Shown here: positions 37,465 through 49,056 of the stretch, one piece after another
Layout: the number at the start of each line of letters is the position of its first letter
Position numbering within the stretch: position 1 is the first letter of the stretch
Assembly (NCBI GenBank): GCA_017311315.1
Contig: CM029620.1
Location: 4,887,779-4,951,778, forward strand
Origin: Dendrocalamus latiflorus
Lineage: Eukaryota > Streptophyta > Magnoliopsida > Poales > Poaceae
Direction of reading: 5' to 3'
Length of the DNA: 64,000 bases
The notes under the pieces: model-generated
Told to the model about the DNA's origin: nothing
Databases searched by the model: none
Seen by the model: the letters and a program-made list of their open reading frames with translations, nothing else
Translations under genes and position numbers: made by a program

Positions 37465-40270
37465 CTATATTCTCAACTCTGACAATCCTCCTTTTTTATG
37501 AAGAATTATGTGGTGCTTCTTATTTTCCTGGCTGGTTACATAGAAGACTTGAACAACTTGGTTAGCAAGTACAAATGGTTTGTCTTTGCACCCGATATGT
37601 TTGAGGTCCATGGTAGTGACGTTGTACTTATCGACCTTCACCTGTGGGAGATAGACCAACAGCACTGAAACATGGGGATCATGAAAAGCACATAGTCGAG
37701 CTCTCAAATCTCCTCTATGAATCCATAGTAAGAGCTCCTCAACATATTAGTACTGAACGCATCTATGCGAACGTCGCTGTTCTGGTTACTGCTCTTTATA
37801 TCCTGAGCATGCGTATAAAATATGTACCCATTTATGTCATATCCTTTCCATGTCACAACTATAAAAGTTGGCCCTTTTGCCAACCATATCAACATATCAC
37901 TTGACGAACTCCTAGCTAGTTGCTCTCTCAATCATTGGTTGAACCGAGTGTTCTATTGTCTCGTGATCCAAACATCTAACCACTCCGAATTCTATTGTCG
38001 AAGAGCATCCTTGTGCTGATCGATATACGAAGACACTTTAGTCATGTGTTGTAAGACTGTGAAATGCGCTTGAGTATATGCATCCATATCTAGAGTGATT
38101 GCTTTTCTTTCGATGGTCCTGATACCCTCAAGCATCCCCTCATGACGAGATCGAGACACACCTATCAGTTCAACATAAACTATGTAATCGATGCAGAACA
38201 TAGGACTTGAGAATTCTCATGAACCTCTCAAATGGGTACATGCTATGTAGGAACACAGGCCACACATCTTTATCTCCCTCACAATGTGAACAATGAGATG
38301 GACCATGATATGAAAAAACAATAGAGGAAAATATATCTCAATATGATATAGAGTTGTCACCACCTCGTCCTACAGACCATCTAGTTCTATAGGATCGATG
38401 ACCTTCTGAGCAATTGAGTTAAAGAAATAACACATCCTCATGATTGTCTCTCGGACCTTGATTTGCAAAATACTTATAATTACAACAGGGAGTATCTATG
38501 TCATCAATACATGACAATCATGAAACTTTATGCCAATTAACTTTAAATCTTCTATCGAAACAAGTTTCTTCATGTTAGGAGAGTAACCAGACAAAACTTT
38601 TACACCATGCAAGCACTGGTACAATTCAGTTCTCTCGGCCTTGGACAGAGTGTAACAAGTAGGGGGAAAGTACATTCGTCCTTTATCAATCTTTGTCAGT
38701 TCTAACTCAAGTTTGATGTCCATATCAACCAAGTCAAACTGTGCATTGACATCATCCTTTGTTTTGTCACGAATGTTCAGTAAGAGACTAATCAAGCTGT
38801 CACATACATTCTTCTCTGTGTGCATGACATTGATACAGTGGCGAACTTCTAGGTGCTTTCAATAAGGTAAGTTCCAAAATATTGATCTCTTCTTCTAGAT
38901 ATTCTTCTCATGGGTCCTTAATTTACGTCCATTTCTAAGTACAATATTTAAATCCTTAACCATATCATATATTTCTTTTCCACTTAAATACCTTGGAGCT
39001 AAACTATCCACCTTCTTTCTGTCAAATTATTTCTTCATTCTATGTTTTGTGTGAGCCCTCCGAAGGAATCTATGGTGATGCATGTGCATGATTTTGTGCA
39101 AGTGCTTCAGCCGCACACTCTCGGTATCATCTAAGTAGTGAGTACAGGCTTTTGCCCTTTTGTACTCTAGCTTGATAGGTTAGCAGGGGCAGAAAAATTA
39201 TTTATGGTGCAGAACAATAAGGAATGTAAAGTGAAGCTCTCTCATTTGTATGCATCCCATACCTATACCCTTCGATCCACAATATTTTTGGATCTTCTAT
39301 CAAAGGTGCTAGGTACACATCAAAATCATTTTCAGGTTTTTTCGACCCTTGAATAAGTATCAATAATAAAATATACTTTTGCTTCATACACAACCAAGGA
39401 GAAAGGTTGTAGATACGGAGTCACAGGCCAAGTGTTATGTCAGCTGCTCGTGTTACCGAAAGGCTTCATTCCATCTGTACTCAATCCAAACTTCATATTC
39501 CTTGGTTCCGCACTGAAGTATGCAAACCTCTTATCGATGTTTCTCCATTCGGTGGAATCAGTAAGGTGTCTTGCCTTTTCATCCTTCTTAAGCTCTTCTG
39601 AGTGCCAACACAGAAGTTTTGCAGCCTTTGGGTTCGCCAAAAAATCGCTTCAAACGGGGAATACAGAAAGATACCACACAACGTTAGTAGGAGGTCTTTT
39701 CTTTACCTCGATTCTCTTGTTGTCATAGATTGATTCTTACGCTTGTTTCCAGGTGTGTTGCACACTGGACATACATGCATGTTTGTATACTCTTTACGGT
39801 AGATGATACAGTCGTTCAACCATGCAAGTATTCTTTCTATTTCCATTCCCAATGGACAAAGAACTTTATTAGCTTTGTAGGTGGTTTTGGGCAAGTCGTT
39901 TCCCTCTAGAAGTATGTCCACTAAGAGACCTAACAGCGCCATAATACTCTTGTCGGACCAACCATTGCTTGCCTTCAATTTCAGCAGTTCAAGCATAGCT
40001 GACAACCTTGTGTACTTTAACTTGCAGCACGTAAACAAAGGTTTCTCCGAGTCCTTCATCAGGCATCGAAATTTAACATACTCTCTCATCACATTTTCCT
40101 TCTGCATCGTGAAGCATATGATCCAAATTGTCATCGTACAGCCTATCCGAATCGAAACCACAATCGACATTATCCAGCGGTATATCATTGACTTCGTCGG
40201 CGATGTCGTTATTACTACCTTCCTGTGTAATTTGCTCTTCACCGTGACTAGTCCAACGTATATGCCCCCT
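37465..40270 (-). pseudogene. CACTA transposase (TNP2-like) remains
   Basis: Fragments in transposase order on the minus strand, split by many stops and shifts. From 40242: SNGWSDKSIMALLGLLVDIL, LPKTTYKANKVLCPLGMEIE, then the zinc-type HVCPVCNTPG (to 39703). From 39640: LLCWHSEELKKDEKARHL, WRNIDKRFAYF, FGLSTDGMKPFG. From 39393: MCMKQKYILLLILIQGSKKP, DVYLAPLIEDPKILW. From 38825: MHTEKNVCDSLISLLLNI, then LKLIGIKFHDCHVLMT. From 37700: VTTMDLKHIGCKDKPFVLAN, QVFYVTSQ, which fits the C-terminal DUF4216-type region. TNP2 proteins catalyse CACTA excision. The gene is not functional. Confidence 0.85.
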
Positions 40271-41089
40271 TTTTAAAACCCCTTCGAATCAAGTGTGATT
40301 CGATCTGTGCTTGGTTCTTAAATATCTTCATATTGTCGCAGTCAATACATGGACAATACATACATTCCACCCCTTTATTCAACATATCCTCCTTGGCAGC
40401 TCTTGTAAAAACAGACATACCATTAAGATAGTCTTAACTCACATGGCTCTCAGCATACATTCAGTTTCGGTCCTATGGTACGCATATAACAATTTAGTGT
40501 TAAATATTGAATTAATTAATTAGTATACTATATATGATTTAAAGTAGCTCTATGTAGCAAAAATTAATTAAATTGAATTAAGTAAAAAAGATTATGAATT
40601 GGCTAAACCCTAAACTATGCTAGATGTAAATAATCACTCTTCCTATATCTGCGGTCTTCTTTCACCAAATAGCCTCAAAGCCCCACCTCCTCAAAGCAAC
40701 AGTCTATGAGAACAGATCTGAAATTTAAGACAGATCTGTGAAGGTCGAGTTTGCAATAAGTGAAATTACCACAAATGGTTTTTAATACAAAACCGTCTGT
40801 GAAAGTATCACAAATGGTTTTAAGAAAAAATTGTATGTGATATTTCTTATTATCATAGACTATTCTTGTTCATAACCGTCTGTGAAATATCACAGGTGGT
40901 GTTTAACATGAACCATTTGTGATATTACCTCTTTACAGACAGTTTTAGCGTAGCTAGTACCATAGACATTCGCTGAACCAAAATCGTCTGTGGTTGTATT
41001 TAATGCTGACGGTTTTGATTAACTGTCTATGATGAGATATCAAGTATTAGCCTTTTTATGGTTGTGACACCATCTTTTTTTTCCTAGTG

Positions 41090-41547
41090 ATGTCAAAAAC
41101 TTAATTTTGGCAACGGTTGGAGCAGATCATAGACACATCCATGAACGATCCGTCGCTCTATTCTTTTCTTGGAACTGTACTGCTCCCTCTCACAGCTAGA
41201 ATCTGCAAATGCCCCAAGGGTGATAAAAAAAAAGTTCCCAGGGATGAAAATAGGACACTAGGCATGCCTCGGTTCCCTAACGCGGAGGAAGAAAACACTA
41301 GAGAAACTATAAGTTGCGTAGTGCGCTCACAGCCACCACCTAAACACTACCTGCCGCAACCAACATCCGTTCCGCATGCTATTTTTGCTCCTCCCGCGCT
41401 AAACTCCCTCTCCACCTCTCACCACTTTCAACCGCATGCATGCCTGCTAGAAGAAGTAAGAAGTAACACGTACGTACCACCGCTTCTTCCAACACAACAC
41501 TAACCAAAGCCCAAGGAAGGAGCTCGGTCGAGCATGCGTAGCTCGCC
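41090..41547 (+). promoter_or_regulatory. Upstream region of the second YSL gene
   Basis: The 458 bp between the CACTA end and the YSL start codon must hold promoter and 5' leader. The immediate leader is C-rich (41380-41540). I see no TATA box I would defend. The CACTA element forms the upstream limit of the promoter. Confidence 0.4.
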
Positions 41548-43585
41548 ATGGATTCAACAATCGGTGATCCAAGAGCTGCGGCGTCGGTGGAATGGGAGTT
41601 CGAGGGGCAGCCGCCGTCGGGGACGTGGGGGCAGGTGACGCTGCGGTCGATGGCCATCTCGGTGGTGCTTGGGATCTCCTTCTGCTTCGTGGCGCTACGG
41701 ATTCACATGATAGTCGGCATCGTGCCAGCTCTCAACATGCCCATCTGTGTCCTCAGCTTCTTCTCCGTCAAGTGGCTCGTCACCCTACTGCGGAGCTGCG
41801 GCATCGCCGCAGCGCCATTCACGCGCCAGGAGAATATCTTCCTCCTGACCACTGTCGTAACCAGCATCAACATGGCCCTTGCCGGTAAGCATATATACCC
41901 TGGCAATATTGGAAATGTTTAGTTTTCGTGTACTAGTGATAGCTAGGATATGCGAACACATGAGCGCATGTTCATTACACACGCTACGAATTTTTCGGAG
42001 GCTCTAAGACCTGATGGCATGCGGGCACATGATTTTCCACTGACATGCACGAGTATACTATGTAATTAACTCAATATTTTGGAGAGATATAATTAGCTCA
42101 AGTTAAGCATAGGTATATGCATGGTACATGTTTTCACACATTGGGAATTGATAACTAGTACATAGATGTATTTTTGGGTTGAGAATACTCAGATTTCTCA
42201 ACTTTGGATTTTCATCAAGATTCAGACAGCAAGCAGGGCTGCGGCAATTAAGGGCCTGTTTGGTAGAGCTCCACCAACTCCAGATCCACCAAAAATAGCT
42301 CCACTTCACGAATTTTGACCAAACGCTTCAGCTCCACGAAATCTGGATCCACCAAAATACTGAATCTAGCTCCAGATTCATGAAATCCATGGAGCACTTC
42401 AAGGGGTGCTCCACGAAACCTTGTTTCGTATCTACTCGTGGAGTTAGGTGGTAATTACCCACCTTTTGCCACTGGTTACACACCCCATCCCATACCACCA
42501 TAAAACCCATGGGCAAAACAGGCCATTCCCACCAAAAACTCAGTTTCGTGGATCTGGAGCTGCTGTGCAAGCCAAACAGTTTTGTCCAGCTCCATGGTGG
42601 GATCCCAGATTCACGGTGGAGCTGTTTTTGGTGGATCTGCTGCTCCAAATTCATTTTTTCAGTGGTGGAGCTCTGCCAAACAGGCCCTAATGGTATAGGG
42701 TTCACTGGAGTTAGGATTGCATCCCCCACCTATAGATTTTGGGGTCGCCGGTGGTAGCAGGTGGAACAACGACGGGTTTGGCTGATGTGGTAGCTTATAG
42801 GGGAGGAAAAGAAGGTGGCGGGTTGTGAGATGAGAGGAAACAGAGGTGTTGATGAGGAGCAGGCGAAGATGGAGGTAAGTGGGCCTTGCTGGTGCCGCAG
42901 CACGCAGGTGGCAGTGCATAGGGGAGGAACAGAAGGCGGAGTCATGTGGCATGGAGGAGGAGCAAGTAGCACAAGTGGAGGGCGACGAGGCCATGAAACA
43001 CCAGCGAGGCGGTGGGGTGGTAGCTAGCCTAGCAAATAGGGTTTTGGAGTGGAAACGTGGGATTATAAAGGAGTGAGGAAAGTAGGGGTGTCAATCAGAT
43101 CCAAATTATCTGTTTTATCTGGTATCTGTATCCGGACTATTTGATTCGTATTCGATACATTAAGACACAAAGAGTGTCAATCATATCTTTATTATCCATT
43201 TATCTAGCATCCGTATCCAAACTATCCGATTTTTATTCGATCTGTTGACACCCTAGAGAGAAGTGAGTTCATCCATTGGATCCATATAAGGTTTCAAATT
43301 TTGAATACTTCTTAGCAGCAAAACATTCAACTTCTACCGGGACACCTCCGGTCAATTATATCATTTTACATAATACTTTCAGATTGATTAATTTATCTTC
43401 TGTTTACCTCTATCCTAGGTGGCTTTGCAACGTACATCATTGGAATGAGTTCTGCAGTGGCCAAATCATTTGTTGATGATCCAGATCCGAGAGATGTTGT
43501 TGACCATGTGCCGACAGGACAATGGATGTTATTCCTTTTCCTTGTTGGTCTGATGGGAATATTGGCCAGTGTGCCACTTAACGAG
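41548..43585 (+). CDS. YSL transporter, exons 1 and 2 (N-terminal part)
   Basis: Exon 1 (41548-41884) starts MDSTIGDPRAAASVEWEFEG and includes WGQVTLRSMAISVVLGISF, IHMIVGIVPALNMPICVLSF and FTRQENIFLLTTVVTSINMA. It ends with a GTAAGC donor within a glycine codon. Exon 2 (43419-43585) follows CTATCCTAG and reads GGFATYIIGMSS, DPDPRDVVDHVPTGQWMLFL, LMGILASVPLNE, then GTAACC. The phase is correct (G|GT). These are the family's acidic N-terminus and first membrane spans. The start codon sits in a good context (CGCCATGG). No later exon was found in the remaining 20 kb, so the gene is either truncated by insertions or has a very long intron running past the window. Confidence 0.88.
42252..42687. mobile_element. 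Tourist/PIF-Harbinger-type MITE
   Basis: 436 bp with terminal inverted repeats GGGCCTGTTTGGTAGAGCTC and the matching right end GAGCTCTGCCAAACAGGCCC, flanked by TAA on both sides. A 3-bp TAA/TTA duplication is typical of PIF/Harbinger MITEs. It lies in YSL intron 1. Confidence 0.9.
43084..43256. mobile_element. Short foldback MITE-like element
   Basis: Starts TAGGGGTGTCAATC and ends TTGACACCCTAG. The interior repeats ATCCGTATCC- and TATCCGA-type motifs. The family was not determined. Confidence 0.6.
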
Positions 43586-46225
43586 GTAACCCTTCTTCCT
43601 TGTTGATTCTGATTATGTATTGGGATCTCAATCCTTATTTGTGCACTTTGCATACGCTTTCCAGAGCGTAATCGGGAAATTTAACTTTTTACCACCCATA
43701 ACAATGCCACCTATCCAAATGCCATCCTTATCATTGCATTCAACAATTTGCCACTCTTAACATGTGGTTGACTAATTTTTTGCCACTTTCGAGCCCACGA
43801 AGCGCCATGTCAGCCCCGCTCGCCGGCGCCAGCGCCTGCGCCGGCGCCGCCGCCGGCTCTGTCCCAGCGCCTCCCCGCTCGCCGGCGCTGCCTCCGCCTC
43901 CGTCCCCGCGCCGTCGGAGACCACAAGGCATCTGTCGTTTGGTTTCAGAAAGTAAGGGCATCTTTCGTTTGGTTTCATACCAAAGATGCCTATTGGTGGC
44001 AACCGGGCGGGGGACCCGGCCCCGACCTGCTCTGCTAAGGCCGGGAGATGCCTCCCGTACCTGGTCCCTGTAGGAAGCTGACCCTACAGAAATAAAAATA
44101 GGTTAATTTTTTAAAAAATAATAATAATACAAACTTTTCATTAATTTATAATTATTTAGGTTTTTTCAAAATATAATTTTTAAAATATATACTCTAACAT
44201 GTAGATTCAAGTTTTAATCAAATATACAAAAAAATACAATTTTCTATATTAAAAATCATAATCTATTATTAAAAAAATTATATTTACTAGGTCCCCGTAA
44301 GATCCACGGGGCAGAGCTTCCTTTTCCCTCGTGGAGGAAGATCATCCCTGCACCTATGAAGATATTCCCCCTAGGGCCACACCCCACGGGGAATTACCAC
44401 CCCTAAAGATGCCCCATCAAACCTTGCATCAAATTGACAACTAATGATTTGGCCAGACATCACCAAAAAAATGAGCTAGAGAGACGGAGGAGAAGAAAAT
44501 CTGCTAAAATTTGGTAGCAAACCAAATACTTATCAAATCTGGTCACAGCTACCAAAATTTGGTAAGTCATTGGCAATAATTGGCATTAAACCAAATAGCT
44601 CCTAAGTTCCTGGGTACTTCCCAGCCATCTTCTCTTCCGGTCATGTTGCTTAATTAACAACGAGCTTTGGGCCATGTTTTTCTTTCCGTTTGGCGCTGCC
44701 TGTGTCCCAACATCTGAGAGCCCGAGTAGGTGTTAGGTTAGAGATGATGAAGTGTTTAAAGAAGGAAAAAGTTTATTTTTCTGTTCTAAGAGCATGTACA
44801 ATGCAAGATGCTTATATATAAATACTTAAAGAGAGAGAATATAGCCACATCATCAAGCATCCATACAAAAGTTATTTCCTCCAATGCAAACATATCTTCC
44901 ATAGGTGCTTAGATGCTATATTATCTATTAATAGATATAGTTATACACATAAACACCTACTAAGCACCGGTGCTTATTTAAGCATCGATGCTTCAAAATA
45001 AACACCTTATCTATCCTATGTGGCAAGAAAAATCAGTTTTTTATTACTAAATATCTCTCCATGCTCTAAACTCTGGCATCGACGGGCCGCGCCGCCACTG
45101 CCTCCCGACCCACCTCACCGTTTCGCTCTCCGTCCTCACCGGCCGCTTCCGCCACCTCGCAACCCTGTTCGACAACATCGACTCTGTCTAGCCGCCCGCA
45201 TCGCTGAGCCGGCGCCGGCATCGCCGCTGGTCACGAGCAGGTCCAGCTGCTCATCGGTCGGGGTGTCGCTGTTCCAGCTGCTCCTCGATGGCGACTGCCC
45301 AAGCAGCAGCATAGGGGGGAGGCGTGGTGGCAGAGTCGACGTCGCTCCGACGCAACACAGCGGCCATGGCCACAGGGCGGGGATGCTCGGGTAAGCCTAA
45401 AGGGTGCGTTCGTGGTTCATCCCCATCCGTCAATGAACCTCAACTTCCTCCTCACCTCCTGCCCGATGTTAATCTCAAGGAGACGAAGAAGATGTGAGCA
45501 AAACACACTATGGAATTAAGCAAGAACAAGCAAGCATTCACACCAAACAATAAAACATTACAGCTTCAGAAAATGTGGACGAGTACCTCTCTGGCTAAAT
45601 CTACCAAAGATTCAACTTTCACCACTCAATTCAACTGGAAACTAGCATGAACTAGCAGCAGAAAAAGACTTTTCCTCCTCAAATCCGCCGTGCCAACCAA
45701 CGTACAGCACCAATTAAATCCAGAAGAAACAATGTCTATACAACCCCAAGAAAGGATATCGCAGCTGCACACACACACACACACACACACACGGGCAACG
45801 AGTACCTCATCACCTAGAGGTAGCTGCAGACGACGCAGCTTGCGTGGCGACGCGCTCGTAAGCGGACTGGAGCCAGGAGAGCTCACGCACAGCGCGCCTC
45901 CCGCAAGAATGCCTAGAGCTTCTTCTCGCCGAAATCGCCGACGGTGGCTGGTCACCATCTTGCTTCGCCTGCAATGGGCGGTGACGAATGAGTCAGTTAC
46001 CCTCCTCTCAAGTGATGTTGACCGTGCAAATGTCGCGCGGTGGCTGGCGAGCCGAGCCCGGAGGCAAGGCAGGCAACTGGTGGCTCATGGGGAGGTGGAA
46101 TCTTGGCCACAGATATGAGGAGAGAGAGAAGTAGAGATAGGAAGAGAAGGGATGGGGAAGAAGATGAAGAGGATTCAGAGACTTTTGCTATTTCGTGGCG
46201 TCCAGTGTCATCCACTTAATTCATA
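43586..46225. other. Non-coding stretch after YSL exon 2
   Basis: No YSL exon is recognised. A foldback-type block at 43900-44410 has complementary ends (AAAGATGCC near 43982; CTAAAGATGCC near 44403) and GGGCGGGGGACCCGGCCCC. A MITE-like start AGAGCATGTACAATGCAAG is at 44788. GC-rich blocks at 45070-45390 and 45800-46100 have open frames, but I recognise no protein. A (CA)n run of about 12 units lies at 45767-45792. Confidence 0.45.
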
Positions 46226-46702
46226 GGGCCTGTTTGTTTTGGCTGTCTGTTCTTTTCGGCTGCGGTTTATGGCTTTTGGCTAAAATTTTTAAATTTTAGC
46301 TATTTACGGTACAGATTACGGAGAGATAGATATTCACTTGCAATTTTGGCTGATACAGATGTTGGGCTTTTAACGTGTAGATTGTTTAACTTGTAGACCC
46401 CGTCTTAAGAAAATACTCCGTTTGAAAGTTAGGTACTGTAGCAGAAGCCAAAAGCCGATTTTAAAAGCCCAAAAGAACAGGCCCTATGGCTTTTGGCTGA
46501 AATTTTTGAATTTTGGCTGTTTACGGTACAGATTACAGAGAGACCGATACTCACTTACAATTTTGGTTGGTACAGATGTTGGGCTTTTAACGTGTACAGC
46601 GTTTAACTTGTAGACCCCGTTTTGAAAAAATACTCCGTTTGAAAGTTAGGTACTGTAGCAAAAGCCAAAAGCCGGCCGGCTTGTGGCTTGCCAAACAGGC
46701 CC
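46226..46702. mobile_element. Tandem dimer of a MITE
   Basis: The left end GGGCCTGTTTGTTTTGGC, an internal end AAGAACAGGCCC at 46473-46484 and a right end GCCAAACAGGCCC enclose two head-to-tail copies with a 220-bp period. Both copies contain GTTTACGGTACAGATTAC-type and TACTCCGTTTGAAAGTTAGG segments. No clean target duplication was found. Confidence 0.75.
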
Positions 46703-47122
46703 AATAGCTTCTAAAAAACTGCTTTTTATAGTAAATATTTTTTATAATATCTAATTTTTAAACGGAGTGTCTTTTTAAGATAAAGTCTACTAGTTTATTG
46801 TAATATACACTACAATACTTTCATTTCTATCGGTTAAAATCGTATATGTGTATCTCTCTTTACAAGATTCTCGATAAGCTATTAATATTTATAAATCAAA
46901 ACCAAAAAATAAAGCTAAAAGCTAAGGGCACTCCCAACCCATAGTTTCCATGGGTAGTTTCTAGAGGAGAGAGAGTGCAATCAATGTTCAGTAGAAACTA
47001 CCCCTTCCAACCCACAGTTTCCATAGTAATTTCCATACAGAGAAAAATTTAATGACAGTACAAGAGAGACCTTGATTGATTGTGGCAAGCCAAAGGTGGA
47101 GAAGATGCATCTTCATCTAGCT

Positions 47123-47291
47123 CTAGTCGCTGTTGGTGCTATTCGAGTCTGGACTGGCCTGAGGCTGCGCTGCAGGTAGGTAGGACCAGGCAATAGCTGC
47201 TGCGCCAAAGGTGACTGCAAGCCCAACTGAACCCCAGAACCACTTCTGTCTCTTCTTACGTTTATTCCGTTGTTGCCTGGACATCTCTGCA
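47123..47291 (-). pseudogene. Small basic membrane-protein exon, captured
   Basis: A short exon following a GCGTTGCAG acceptor reads MSRQQRNKRKKRQKWFWGSV, then a hydrophobic segment (GLAVTFGAAAIAW) and a polar tail to a stop at 47123. It looks like the final exon of a small single-pass protein. I do not recognise the gene. Confidence 0.45.
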
Positions 47292-47877
47292 ACGCATACA
47301 AAAAAAAAAGAGAGAGAATTCAAGGATCAATCTACAGTTTCATGCTCATTTGCAATCTTCTATTGAATGTTTCTGATACAAAGCAGCCGATAACAAGATG
47401 TTTAAATATCAAGACAACTACAAACATATTTCATGTTAGCTCGAATTTAGACAGTTCAGACCTGATAGCGAGGAGATATAAATCTTCTAGACATCTAACA
47501 TGGAAGTTTGTAATTTTTTTCAAACTTGTTCTGCATATGTTATTTTTCTCACCTAATGTATCAAACACCAGAAACTTCTATGCAATAAGAATGGTCTATA
47601 CTAGATTAAGGTTGACACCAGCAAAGCATCTAGTTTCTATTCTAGATTAAAGTTGACACCAGCAAAGCAGCTAGGTTCACTAGTAGTATATGTCACTGAA
47701 ACAAATGTGCTAATTGCAAAGACAAACATGTTTAAGTTCAGCATGAATACCGATAGCTTCTTGGTTTCTTTGAGACATCTCCCTGTTTGCAGCTTCACTG
47801 TGACAACAATTTGCAACCAAAAAGCAGAGCATGATTAGGAAACTAAACCATGGATTGGGATCTTCTCTCCTATAGAG

Positions 47878-48057
47878 TTCCTCCACCTTGGCGGCGAGCG
47901 CGACGCAGGCCACTGCGGCCAGCCGCGCCATCCAGGGCCGGCCCCCCAGCCGCAGCGCGCCGCTGAGGAAGCACCGGTCGAGGTACGCGGCCGCCAGCGC
48001 GGCCGTGAGCGCGGAGAAGCCCAGCCTCGCGGCCGCGCGTGCCGCCCACCCCACCGC
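47878..48057 (-). pseudogene. D-type cyclin fragment, captured
   Basis: About 58 residues from the cyclin box: FSALTAALAAAYLDRCFLS, RPWMARLAAVACVALAAKVE. This matches D-type (G1) cyclins in the stretch that normally continues into ETRVPLLLDLQ; here the sequence leaves the family after KVEEL. No LxCxE retinoblastoma-binding segment is present. It is captured cargo in the Pack-type element. Confidence 0.82.
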
Positions 48058-48061
48058 ATTG

Positions 48062-48469
48062 TTGCTTCCTTCGGTTTGATGATTTCGCTGGGATTATCCG
48101 GATCCTCTTTGCAACACGGACGAAATCCCTGACACGGCAAATCAAACGGCGTCTCAACACAAAATGCATTAAGAAATCAAGATCGGAAATTCACTGGTGG
48201 GTGATTGATTATTATTACTTCCAGTTGAGGTCACCGGCGAGGAGGAGGTCGTCCTCCATGTCCTCGTAGGCCACGACGTGCCCCGGGACGGCATTGGAGA
48301 GGTCCAGGCCGTGGTCCGCGTCGACGCTCCTGCTGCCCTCATCGCCGCCGGCGTCCGCGTCGACGAACATGCGGCGGAGGGCGCCCGCGAGGCTGTGGTA
48401 TCCGGTGTGCCTGGTGAGGAGGATGCGGTGGCAGATGCAGCGCCCGTCCAGGACAACGGTCACCGGCGG
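48062..48469 (-). pseudogene. Aux/IAA-type PB1 domain fragment with its intron, captured
   Basis: Exon 1 (48469-48219) reads VTVVLDGRCICHRILLTRHT, YHSLAGALRRMFVDADAG, LDLSNAVPGHVVAYEDMEDD, LLLAGDLNW. A GT-AG intron (48218-48129) joins it in phase to RDFVRVAKRIRIIPAKSSNR (48128-48062). This is the C-terminal PB1-like domain of an auxin-response repressor. The EAR motif and degron domains I and II are absent. The cysteine in GRCICHR and the GDLNW variant resemble the divergent IAA33-like subgroup. It was captured as genomic DNA because the intron is retained. Confidence 0.85.
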
Positions 48470-48544
48470 CACCACGCCCGCGGCCACGTCGTCGTCCTGC
48501 TGCTGCATCGACAGCCTCAGCAGCGGAAGCTGCTGCTGCCTCTC

Positions 48545-48712
48545 TTGGTCGGACGGCCCCCCCCGGCCCCGCGGCGCCGCGCGAGCGAACGCGACGTGCC
48601 GGTCGAGCGCCTCAGCCGTGGTGATCTCCACGGCTCCCGCGCGGCGGATCTCGTCGCCGATGGCCTCCGCGCAGAGCCCGCAGATCCACCGGCCCAGGTA
48701 CTCCGCCCTCGC
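48545..48712 (-). pseudogene. DUF1677-family fragment, captured
   Basis: About 50 residues, YLGRWICGLCAEAIGDEIRR through TTAEALDRHVAFARAA, match the plant DUF1677 family core (paired cysteines in a GRWICGLCAEA block). Upstream coding is absent. The open frame from 48982 simply runs from the element's TIR region into this fragment and on into the Aux/IAA fragment, giving a chimeric open frame of 255 codons. Confidence 0.7.
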
Positions 48713-49056
48713 GCTTCCTCTCCTCCCCCGCCGCCTCAGCTCGCCGGTCGCAGCACCACTCGCGGGAACAGAAAAGGCGCGCGCGCGCGGGATCGGAGGG
48801 AGGCGCGCGGGATCGGAGGGGGAGGCGGTGGCGCCACACGAGATCGGATGGAAACGATGCTGGAGTCCCCAACGCAAAATGAGCGATTTCCTTCCGCATC
48901 GGACGTTGAGCCGACTTCGTTTCTCATATGAGAAACGGTTTCTTGTGTTTTTCTTCTCTTTCCTCATTAAATAAGATGCCACATCAGATTTTTTGCCTAC
49001 ATGGCAGGGTATTTAATGCTATGGAAACTATCCTAGTTGGAGGGTTGGGACTGCCC

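Larger units (their letters stand above)
36900..41089 (-). mobile_element. Decayed autonomous CACTA (En/Spm-type) element
   Basis: The right end reads CCTAGTG at 41083-41089, the complement of a CACTAGGAAAAAAAAGATGG terminus. Subterminal motifs of the form ATCACAGATGGTT / AACCGTCTGTGAT occur at 36925-37030 on the left and 40740-41050 on the right. The interior carries TNP2-type transposase remains on the minus strand. The left terminal CACTA could not be fixed. Candidates at 36218, 36394 and 36811 do not give a convincing 3-bp duplication with ATG at 41090-41092. Confidence 0.75.
41885..43418 (+). other. YSL intron 1 with two MITEs
   Basis: Contains the TIR MITE at 42252-42687 and a short foldback element at 43084-43256. 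The part at 42750-43080 is purine-rich with spurious open frames. Confidence 0.7.
46926..49056 (-). mobile_element. Pack-type TIR element carrying four host-gene fragments
   Basis: 2131 bp with inverted ends GGGCACTCCCAACCC (left) and GGGCAGTCCCAACCC (right, reverse complement), and a shared TAGTTTCCAT just inside both. TAA flanks each side, a PIF/Harbinger-like 3-bp duplication. No transposase is present. On the minus strand, in order, it holds DUF1677, Aux/IAA (two exons with intron), D-cyclin and a small membrane-protein exon. GC content of the cargo at 47880-48850 is far above that of the element ends. It resembles Pack-MULEs in content, but the duplication is not the 9 bp expected for a Mutator-like element. 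Confidence 0.85.

Noticed and set aside
45020..46118. GC-rich open frames after the second YSL piece
   Set aside because: No recognised motif; the frames are compositional and interrupted by MITE and CA-repeat sequence.
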